Assembly (NCBI GenBank): GCA_946479395.1
Contig: CAMLFV010000187.1
Location: 1 to 5,133, forward strand
Reading direction: 5' to 3'
DNA: 5,133 nucleotides
From: an uncultured Flavobacterium sp.
GTDB lineage: Bacteria; Bacteroidota; Bacteroidia; Flavobacteriales; Flavobacteriaceae
Shown here piece by piece: positions 1 to 4,372 of the stretch. Below the pieces are notes generated by a model. That model saw nothing but the letters and a program-made list of their open reading frames with translations. It made no database searches and was not told the origin of the DNA. Numbering within the stretch: position 1 is the first letter of the stretch; every line of letters starts with the position of its first letter. The position numbers were made by a program, and so were the translations under genes.

Positions 1-942
1 AGAAGAATCGGCTTCCTGAACCATAGACGACACCCAACCTAACGATGCAATTGGCCACGTTAACATATTAATGTATAAAATAAACTGGGCAATAACACCA
101 ATTTCTGTAATAGTGCCGCTGATGTACATGCGTGCGCCAATATAAATTACTAGTAAATTACTTATTCCGATCAGGAAGATCATTAACGGACCAATTAAAG
201 CGTTGGTGTAAGTTAAACGCATGAACTTGGTTTTACTTTCAGTCGTAGCTTCGTCGTACGCTTTGTTTTGCTTACCTTCTAATGTATAAGCTTTGATAAC
301 GCGGATTCCCGAAAAAATTTCTTGAGAAAATGAAGATAATTTTGATAAATTCTGCTGATAAGCAAAGCTTCGGTTATTGATTTCGGTACTTAATTTATAC
401 ATTAAAATTGCCAAAAACGGAACAGGAATTAACGAATACCAAGTTAGCGTTGGCGATATAATATACATTTGTACAATTACAACTGCCATTCTAAAAACGG
501 TATTTATAGAATACATTACCGCCGGACCAACATATTGACGTACTTTGGCAACATCTTCTGAAATACGACTCATTAAATCGCCTGTACGCTGACGTTTGTA
601 AAAATCTAAACTCAGTTTTTGGTAATGTTCGTAAATTTCGTTTTTAATATCGAATTCTATGTGGCGCGACATTACAATGATCGTCTGACGCATTAAAAAA
701 GTAAGGAAACCTGCCAGTAATGTGGTACCTACAATTAAAAGCATGTTGTGCCATAATGCCTGTTTGGTGGCTTCGGCGGTTAATTCATCTTTTAAAAAAT
801 GCTGTAAAACAGTAATTGCGTCACCAATATACTGTGGTGTAAAAACAGTAAATATCTGCGATGCAATGGTAATAACGATACCCAAAAGGAATCGGTATTT
901 GTATTTTATAAAGTATTTATTAAGTTTTTGAAGTTCTTTCAT
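1..942 (-). CDS. ABC exporter half-transporter, transmembrane domain (partial, 3' end off the window)
   Basis: The reading frame opens with ATG at 942 on the minus strand and stays open to the left edge, giving 314 residues with no stop. It is the transmembrane (ABC_membrane, type I exporter) part of an MsbA/multidrug-like half-transporter. Hydrophobic helices fall at roughly 18-40, 66-90, 141-162, 166-182, 246-271 and 281-302. The first intracellular loop carries the family pattern LDFYKRQRTGDLMSRISEDV (112-131). The second carries the coupling-helix pattern FSQEIFSGIRVIKAYTLEG (205-223). In this family the TMD is followed by an ATPase domain of about 250 residues with Walker A, signature and Walker B motifs. 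That part would lie beyond position 1, so the missing ATPase is a window-edge effect and not a truncation. It probably works as a dimer in the inner membrane, exporting a lipid or drug. The substrate is not predictable. It is divergent from leucine dehydrogenase. The start is chosen because the lysine-rich MKELQKLNKYFIKYK segment is a typical pre-TM1 cytosolic leader. Confidence 0.93.
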   Translation of the reverse strand, partial: MKELQKLNKYFIKYKYRFLLGIVITIASQIFTVFTPQYIGDAITVLQHFLKDELTAEATKQALWHNMLLIVGTTLLAGFLTFLMRQTIIVMSRHIEFDIKNEIYEHYQKLSLDFYKRQRTGDLMSRISEDVAKVRQYVGPAVMYSINTVFRMAVVIVQMYIISPTLTWYSLIPVPFLAILMYKLSTEINNRSFAYQQNLSKLSSFSQEIFSGIRVIKAYTLEGKQNKAYDEATTESKTKFMRLTYTNALIGPLMIFLIGISNLLVIYIGARMYISGTITEIGVIAQFILYINMLTWPIASLGWVSSMVQEADSS

Positions 943-989
943 TACTTAGCTTCTATTTCTTTTAAATATTAAAAAACGCAACTTGTTTT

Positions 990-1008
990 TTGTTAACTTT
1001 TTTAACAA
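990..1008. repeat. Inverted repeat TTGTTAA-N5-TTAACAA
   Basis: The arms TTGTTAA (990-996) and TTAACAA (1002-1008) are perfect reverse complements around a CTTTT loop. The repeat lies about 65 bp upstream of the leucine dehydrogenase -7 motif and about 50 bp upstream of the ABC start. That position would suit a regulator operator, but in sequence this AT-rich a 7-bp dyad can arise by chance. No U-run or gene end is next to it, so a terminator role is unlikely. Confidence 0.35.
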
Positions 1009-1072
1009 TTAATTATATGATTATTGATTTAATAATAATGTAATCAAAAAATAATAATAAAATAAATTGTTT

Positions 1073-1080
1073 TATATTTG
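1073..1080 (+). promoter_or_regulatory. Putative -7 promoter element of leucine dehydrogenase (TATATTTG)
   Basis: TATATTTG matches the Bacteroidota housekeeping -7 consensus TAnnTTTG exactly. It would start transcription near 1085, leaving a leader of about 19 nt before the ATG at 1104. A matching -33 TTG/TTTG is not present at the usual spacing of about 17-23 bp, where the DNA is an A-rich tract. The call therefore rests on the -7 box and its position. Confidence 0.5.
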
Positions 1081-1103
1081 AATCTATCCAAATTATTAAA
1101 ATT

Positions 1104-2204
1104 ATGACAACAAACGTATATACTCCAGACGAGTTAAAAAAAGTTGACCCGGTTTTTGGTCAGATTTCCTTTGATCATCACGAACAAGTTGTTTTTTGCC
1201 ACGACAAAGATACTGGTTTAAAAGCAATTATTGGTATACATAATACAGTATTAGGCCCGGCATTAGGAGGTACGCGTATGTGGAATTATACTTCTGAATG
1301 GGAAGCTTTGAACGACGTTTTACGTTTATCGCGCGGAATGACTTATAAATCAGCAATTTCTGGCTTAGATTTAGGTGGTGGAAAAGCGGTGATTATAGGT
1401 GATTCTAAAAAAGACAAAAATCCTGAATTAATTAAAGCATTTGCTAAATATGTTGATTCATTAAGCGGACGTTATATTACTGCAGAAGATGTTGGTACTA
1501 CAACACCAGATATGGATTTAATTCATACAATTACGCCACACGTAACAGGTATTTCTGAAAGTTTAGGCGGATCTGGAAATCCGTCGCCAGTTACAGCTTA
1601 TGGTGTTTATATGGGATTAAAAGCTGCAACGAAATTCAAATACGGATCTGACGACTTAAACGGTAAAAAAGTTTTGGTTCAGGGAATTGGAAACGTGGGT
1701 GAAACGTTGGTAAAACACTTGGTAAACGCAGGTGCTTTGGTTACCATTACAGATATTAGCAAAGACAGAGTAGAAGAAGTTGCTAAAAAATACAACACGG
1801 CTATTTACATGGGCGAAGATTTATATTCTTTAGATGTTGATATTTATGCGCCATGTGCATTAGGTGCTACAGTAAACAACGATTCTATAAGTAAATTAAA
1901 AGCGCAGGTAATTGCAGGTGCTGCAAATAATCAGTTGGCAGAAGAAGCAGTTCATGGTAAAATGTTACAAGAAAAAGGAATTGTTTATGCTCCGGATTTC
2001 TTAATCAATGCAGGTGGAATCATTAATGTTTTTGGCGAAATTGCTAAATATGGTTCAGACGAAGCAATCCGTAGAACAGAAAATATCTACAACACTACGT
2101 TAGATATTTTAAATCTAGCAAAAGAACAAAACATTACGCCAAACCAAGCGGCTATGAAAATGGCAGAGCAGCGTATCGAAAAGAAAAAACAAGAAAATAA
2201 ATAA
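1104..2204 (+). CDS. ldh: Leucine dehydrogenase (Glu/Leu/Phe/Val dehydrogenase family)
   Basis: This 366-residue cytosolic enzyme is predicted to carry out reversible NAD-dependent oxidative deamination of leucine, and also valine and isoleucine, to the branched-chain 2-keto acid plus ammonia. It is complete, and its length fits bacterial leucine dehydrogenases (about 360-430). The N-terminal substrate domain (about 15-145) holds GPALGGTRMW (51-60), K82 in MTYK and the catalytic K94 in LGGGK. D129 in TAEDVGTT matches the catalytic aspartate. These equal K68, K80 and D115 of the Bacillus enzymes, all with the same offset of 14. The Rossmann domain has GIGNVG (194-199) and D217 at the end of strand 2, which suits NAD over NADP. 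GNPSPVTAYGVY, DIYAPCALGA, AGAANNQL and INAGGIINV are further strong family matches and favour leucine over phenylalanine or glutamate dehydrogenase. The ATG is the only sensible start, because the next in-frame Met is residue 59. It probably feeds branched-chain amino acid catabolism or precursors of branched fatty acids. It has its own promoter motif and is followed by a hairpin, so it is likely monocistronic. The symbol ldh is used for Geobacillus leucine dehydrogenase and should not be read as lactate dehydrogenase. Confidence 0.96.
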   Translation: MTTNVYTPDELKKVDPVFGQISFDHHEQVVFCHDKDTGLKAIIGIHNTVLGPALGGTRMWNYTSEWEALNDVLRLSRGMTYKSAISGLDLGGGKAVIIGDSKKDKNPELIKAFAKYVDSLSGRYITAEDVGTTTPDMDLIHTITPHVTGISESLGGSGNPSPVTAYGVYMGLKAATKFKYGSDDLNGKKVLVQGIGNVGETLVKHLVNAGALVTITDISKDRVEEVAKKYNTAIYMGEDLYSLDVDIYAPCALGATVNNDSISKLKAQVIAGAANNQLAEEAVHGKMLQEKGIVYAPDFLINAGGIINVFGEIAKYGSDEAIRRTENIYNTTLDILNLAKEQNITPNQAAMKMAEQRIEKKKQENK

Positions 2205-2228
2205 AAATTAAAATTTTGTTTTAATTTT
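2204..2228. repeat. AT-only inverted repeat at the leucine dehydrogenase stop codon
   Basis: AAAATTAAAA (2204-2213) and TTTTAATTTT (2219-2228) are perfect reverse complements around a TTTTG loop. The left arm begins at the last base of the leucine dehydrogenase stop codon. With no G-C pairs the stem would be weak as RNA. It sits directly before the stronger hairpin at 2231-2260 and may be no more than compositional bias. Confidence 0.4.
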
Positions 2229-2229
2229 G
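2222..2229 (+). promoter_or_regulatory. Possible -7 element for the nusB operon (TAATTTTG)
   Basis: TAATTTTG fits the TAnnTTTG consensus and is the only exact match in the 83-bp gap before nusB. It would start transcription near 2234-2235, giving a leader of about 53 nt. No -33 TTG lies at a proper distance upstream; the nearby TTTTG at 2214-2218 is far too close. The call is tentative because short T-rich matches are common in this DNA. Confidence 0.25.
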
Positions 2230-2230
2230 C

Positions 2231-2260
2231 AAAGCGAAAATCAAATAAGGTTTTCGCTTT
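2231..2260 (+). terminator. Hairpin terminator after leucine dehydrogenase
   Basis: AAAGCGAAAA (2231-2240) and TTTTCGCTTT (2251-2260) form a perfect 10-bp stem with a 10-nt loop, followed by CTTTAT. It lies 26 nt past the leucine dehydrogenase stop and 27 nt before the nusB start, as expected for an intrinsic terminator between two transcription units. The T-run is short and interrupted, and only three pairs are G-C, so some read-through into nusB is plausible. Confidence 0.7.
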
Positions 2261-2287
2261 CTTTATAAAAATAAGTTCTTAAGTAGC

Positions 2288-3232
2288 ATGGTAAACAGAC
2301 GTCATATCCGTTCAAAAGTATTGCAGGCAATATATGCAATGACTCAAAACCAATCCGATCAATTAGATGTTTATGAAAAATATCTTTTCAACAGTTTAGA
2401 AAACATCCGCGAACTGTATCTTTTAATGTTGTCTTCATTAATTGAATTGCAGAAAGTAGAGAATGATTTTCTTGAAGTATCGGCACAAAAACATTTAGCT
2501 ACACCACAAGAAAAAAATCCCAATAAAAAATTTGTCAATAATTTGGCATTACAGGTTTTATGTAAGTCTGAAACATTGAATAATTGGTTGGAAGAATTAC
2601 ATGTTAATCAGTTTCATGTAAACGATCAGTATATTAAAGCTTTGCTACAAGAAATTAAATCGAGCGAATTATACAAACATTATATGCGTAACGGCGTGAA
2701 TAATTTTGAAGAAGATAAAGAGTTCTTGATTAAGTTATTTACCGATTTTATTGCTCCGAACGAAAAGATATACGAGTTTTTAGAAGATTATAAAATTTCT
2801 TGGATTGATGATATTCCGGTTGTAAACACAGCTATTTTAAAACAGTTGGAAGGATTGAAGAACGAAACCAGCTATTTTAAACTGAACAAGGTTTTTAAAG
2901 ATGATGAAGATAAAGAATTTGCAAAGCAGTTGTTTAGAAAAACAGCATTGAATGCTGATGTTTTTGTTAAGGAATACGAAGACAAAACTCGTAATTGGGA
3001 ATTAGATCGTATTGCAGAAATTGATACTATTATTTTGAATTTGGGTGTATGCGAACTACAAAAATTTCCATCGATTCCTGTAAAAGTAACAATTAACGAA
3101 TATTTAGAACTTGCAAAAGAATATTCAACACCAAAAAGCAGTATATTTATCAACGGAATTTTAGACGCTTTAGTTAAAGAATACCGCGAAGAGAATAAAT
3201 TAAACAAAATAGGAAGAGGATTAATCGAATAA
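2288..3232 (+). CDS. nusB: Transcription antitermination factor NusB, long Bacteroidota form
   Basis: NusB binds boxA RNA together with NusE (ribosomal protein S10) and helps RNA polymerase through rRNA operons. This protein has 314 residues against about 140 in E. coli. The N-terminus (RRHIRSKVLQAIYAM, 4-18) looks like the basic first helix of ordinary NusB. The last part (about 207-300) matches the rest of the fold, notably LNLGVCELQ (250-258), IPVKVTINEYLELAKEY (263-279) and FINGILDALVKE (287-298). The extra residues therefore sit mostly between helix 1 and the C-terminal domain, and are not a simple N-terminal tail. This long form is usual in flavobacteria. Residues 142-187 resemble 207-252 without gaps, as described in the findings. 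The start is set by the NRRHIR leader. It is the first gene of a tight operon, because the next gene starts 2 bases after its stop. The RNA-binding role is inferred from the family. Confidence 0.93.
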   Translation: MVNRRHIRSKVLQAIYAMTQNQSDQLDVYEKYLFNSLENIRELYLLMLSSLIELQKVENDFLEVSAQKHLATPQEKNPNKKFVNNLALQVLCKSETLNNWLEELHVNQFHVNDQYIKALLQEIKSSELYKHYMRNGVNNFEEDKEFLIKLFTDFIAPNEKIYEFLEDYKISWIDDIPVVNTAILKQLEGLKNETSYFKLNKVFKDDEDKEFAKQLFRKTALNADVFVKEYEDKTRNWELDRIAEIDTIILNLGVCELQKFPSIPVKVTINEYLELAKEYSTPKSSIFINGILDALVKEYREENKLNKIGRGLIE

Positions 3233-3234
3233 TT

Positions 3235-3723
3235 ATGAAAAAATTAATGTTTGCAGCAGGTGTCGCTGCATTAAGCTTAATGGCTTGTAATAAAAAAGAA
3301 GACGCTTCGTCACTTATCAAAGATGGTGCTTCAACAACAACTGAAACTACAACAACATCAACAACAACTGATGGTGTTACAGAAACTTCAAGTTCAACAA
3401 ACACGCAAACTGGTTTTCCTAAAATTGCATTCAACGAAACAACTCATGATTTCGGAGAATTAAAAAAGGGATCTAAAGGCGAAGTGGAGTTTGAAATTAG
3501 AAACGAAGGAACTGTAGATTTAGTGATTATCGATGCTAAAGCATCTTGCGGTTGTACCGTTCCAGAAAAACCAACAGAACCAATCAAACCGGGTAAATCG
3601 GCAAAAATGAAAGTTGTATTCTCTGCAAACAGCGCAGGTTTACAAAGTAAAAACATAACATTAACAACCAATACCGAAGCAGGTAGCGAAGTGTTAACTG
3701 TAAAAGCAAACGTAACAGAATAA
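3235..3723 (+). CDS. DUF1573 domain lipoprotein
   Basis: This 162-residue protein has a lipoprotein signal peptide: MKK, a hydrophobic stretch (4-15), and lipobox LMAC with the lipidated Cys at 18. The residues after the Cys, NKKED, include K-E-D, which resembles the flavobacterial lipoprotein export signal. Surface display is therefore possible, but this is inference. A Ser/Thr-rich linker follows (33-59, 20 of 27 residues Ser or Thr), probably a flexible tether. The DUF1573 domain spans about 64-162, an Ig-like beta sandwich in the ASPM/SPD-2/Hydin-like group. It shows the typical THDFGELKKG (70-79), IRNEGT (88-93), ASCGCTVPE (103-111) with C105 and C107, and PIKPGKSAKM (116-125). The role of DUF1573 is not established. 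The CGC pair is a family hallmark of unknown purpose. It starts 2 bases after nusB and ends 6 bases before yajC, so it is co-transcribed with both. An AGGAAGAGGA stretch at 3211-3220 lies upstream, rather far (14 nt) from the ATG. Confidence 0.92.
   Translation: MKKLMFAAGVAALSLMACNKKEDASSLIKDGASTTTETTTTSTTTDGVTETSSSTNTQTGFPKIAFNETTHDFGELKKGSKGEVEFEIRNEGTVDLVIIDAKASCGCTVPEKPTEPIKPGKSAKMKVVFSANSAGLQSKNITLTTNTEAGSEVLTVKANVTE
3331..3384 (+). repeat. Thr-codon repeat with 27-nt period in the lipoprotein linker
   Basis: TCAACAACAACTGA occurs at 3331-3344 and again at 3358-3371, exactly 27 nt (nine codons) apart and in frame. Between the copies there are further ACA/ACT triplets. It encodes the Ser/Thr-rich tether of the DUF1573 lipoprotein. 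Slippage or unequal exchange here would change tether length without breaking the frame. Confidence 0.7.
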
Positions 3724-3729
3724 TTTAAA

Positions 3730-4020
3730 ATGGAACAAATACAACAATTTTTACCTTTTGTTTTAATAATGGCGGCAATGTATTTTTTAATGATACGTCC
3801 GCAACAACAAAGAGTAAAAAAAGAAAAAGAATTTGAAGGAAGCTTAAAAGTAGGCGATAAAATTGTAACAAAAGCCGGAATCCACGGAAGAATTTCTGAA
3901 CTTGCAGAAACAACAATGGTTGTAGAAACAATGGCAGGAAAAATTAAAATGGAAAAAGCAGCAATCTCTTTAGATTTAAGCAGAAAAGTAAACGCTTCTC
4001 CGGTAGTTGAGAAGTCATAA
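3730..4020 (+). CDS. yajC: Preprotein translocase accessory subunit YajC
   Basis: This 96-residue single-pass inner-membrane protein is complete and of typical family length. The transmembrane helix covers about 6-22 and runs into the hallmark FLMIRPQQQRVKKEKE (19-34). The cytosolic domain has the conserved LKVGDKIVTKAGIHGRI (39-55). In E. coli YajC associates with SecDF and the SecYEG holotranslocon and is not essential. Its exact biochemical role is unsettled. The ATG lies 6 bases after the lipoprotein stop, and a strong hairpin follows the stop, so yajC is the last gene of the nusB operon. No secD/secF is seen in the window. Confidence 0.95.
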   Translation: MEQIQQFLPFVLIMAAMYFLMIRPQQQRVKKEKEFEGSLKVGDKIVTKAGIHGRISELAETTMVVETMAGKIKMEKAAISLDLSRKVNASPVVEKS

Positions 4021-4025
4021 ATAAA

Positions 4026-4055
4026 AAAAACTCCTAAATTTCTTTAGGAGTTTTT
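4026..4055. terminator. Strong bidirectional intrinsic terminator between yajC and the convergent small gene
   Basis: CTCCTAAA (4031-4038) pairs with TTTAGGAG (4043-4050) around a TTTC loop. Flanking A5 (4026-4030) and T5 (4051-4055) extend the stem to 13 bp. T-rich sequence continues to the right, and a run of eight A (4023-4030) on the left becomes a U-run when read leftwards. It starts 5 bases after the yajC stop and ends 7 bases before the stop of the minus-strand gene, so it can serve both. Confidence 0.92.
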
Positions 4056-4062
4056 ACTTTTT

Positions 4063-4221
4063 TTAAGGTCTGTTTCCAGTAATTAATCGGTATAAAATAG
4101 CAATAACTGCTAACACCAATAAAACGTGTATAAAACTTCCTACGGCGTCTGCGAAACCAAAATATCCCACAGCCCATAAAATAATCAGTACTACGGCAAT
4201 AAGCCAAATTAAATCTCTCAT
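4063..4221 (-). CDS. Small two-helix membrane protein, Lmo0937/DUF5670 type
   Basis: A 52-codon frame runs from ATG at 4221 to TAA at 4063-4065 on the minus strand. The protein begins MRDLIWLIAVVLIILWAVGY and has two hydrophobic helices, about 4-20 and 30-47. They are joined by a short Gly-containing turn, and the end is RLITGNRP. The pattern of MxxLIWxIAV, LWxxG, a Gly-Ser/Gly-Phe/Leu-IHxLLVxAV segment and a final L-I-x-G-x-R is what I recognise from Lmo0937 family membrane proteins. These are common, often stress-related small proteins of unknown function in Bacteroidota and Firmicutes. It is convergent with yajC, sharing the terminator, and divergent from kmo. An ATG five bases upstream (4226) is out of frame and meets a stop two codons later, so 4221 is the start. 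A bulged palindrome lies just upstream. Confidence 0.85.
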   Translation of the reverse strand: MRDLIWLIAVVLIILWAVGYFGFADAVGSFIHVLLVLAVIAILYRLITGNRP

Positions 4222-4224
4222 AGC

Positions 4225-4247
4225 ATACTATTTTTAAAAATTAGTAT
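4225..4247. repeat. Near-perfect palindrome in the leader of the small membrane protein gene
   Basis: ATACTATTTTT (4225-4235) pairs with AAAAATTAGTAT (4236-4247), apart from one extra T on the right arm. It ends 3 bases upstream of the minus-strand ATG at 4221. It could be an operator or an RNA hairpin near the translation start, but it is AT-rich and may be incidental. Confidence 0.4.
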
Positions 4248-4306
4248 CCTAAAGTTAGTAAAAAAAAAAATTAATACCACTTTAACTTTTATATTTTTTT
4301 GCAATT

Positions 4307-4338
4307 TTTGGTGGCTACCGCACAATTTTGTACTTTTA
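4307..4338 (+). promoter_or_regulatory. Candidate kmo promoter (TTTG, 20 bp, TACTTTTA)
   Basis: TTTG at 4307-4310 could be the -33 element. TACTTTTA at 4331-4338 differs from the -7 consensus TAnnTTTG only in its last base. The 20-bp gap between them is within the Bacteroidota range. Transcription would start near 4343 and give an A-rich leader of about 30 nt before the ATG. Confidence 0.35.
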
Positions 4339-4372
4339 TCCAAATACATTTAAGTAAACAAAAAGCTATAAC

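Larger units (their letters stand above)
943..1103. other. Divergent intergenic region, ABC exporter / leucine dehydrogenase
   Basis: This 161-bp spacer separates two divergent starts, so it must hold the upstream control of both genes. It is very AT-rich. It contains a Bacteroidota-type -7 motif for the rightward gene (1073-1080), an inverted repeat at 990-1008, and a weaker AT-only one at 1020-1036 (ATTATT, 5 nt, AATAAT). I found no exact TAnnTTTG match on the minus strand for the ABC gene. There is no open reading frame worth calling. Confidence 0.7.
4222..4372. other. Divergent intergenic region, small membrane protein / kmo
   Basis: This 151-bp AT-rich spacer holds the upstream signals of both divergent genes. 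It contains a bulged palindrome (4225-4247), a direct repeat TTAGTA (4241-4246 and 4255-4260), an 11-A tract (4260-4270) and a 7-T tract (4294-4300). A weak promoter candidate for kmo lies at 4307-4338. No clear TAnnTTTG match faces the small gene; the nearest is TAACTTTA on the minus strand (4257-4250), with one mismatch. No coding potential is seen. Confidence 0.6.

Noticed and set aside
722..931. A 69-codon plus-strand open frame.
   Set aside because: It is fully antisense to the start of the ABC exporter gene, whose protein matches its family along this whole stretch. The plus-strand product resembles nothing I know.
1..942. An ABC transporter without an ATPase domain, which could be read as a truncated gene.
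   Set aside because: The frame is still open at the window edge, exactly where the ATPase domain would follow. There is no evidence of a break.
997..1010. A boxA-like stretch (CTTTTTTAACAATT) resembling the NusB-binding E. coli rrn boxA at 11 of 14 positions.
   Set aside because: It lies upstream of the leucine dehydrogenase -7 motif, so it would probably not be transcribed. It is not near an rRNA operon, and most matches are A or T in AT-rich DNA.
2872..3207. A 111-codon minus-strand open frame.
   Set aside because: It is antisense to the conserved C-terminal domain of nusB. It has no recognisable motif and is explained by low stop density opposite the gene.
3331..3411. Possible Bacteroidota O-glycosylation of the Thr-rich linker.
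   Set aside because: The linker contains no D-(S/T)-(A/I/L/M/T/V) motif, the known site in this phylum. Thr abundance alone is not enough.
3174..3434. A minus-strand frame with a long valine-rich, membrane-like stretch.
   Set aside because: The valine run is just the complement of the ACA/ACT threonine codons in the lipoprotein linker. The frame crosses the nusB-lipoprotein junction antisense.
3444..3931. Two further minus-strand frames (3444-3671 and 3725-3931).
   Set aside because: Both are antisense shadows of the DUF1573 domain and of yajC, which are well-supported family members.
4260..4300. A-tract (11 A) and T-tract (7 T) as a phase-variation switch for kmo or the small gene.
   Set aside because: Homopolymer runs are common in such AT-rich intergenic DNA. 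This one is not inside a coding frame, nor clearly between promoter elements.
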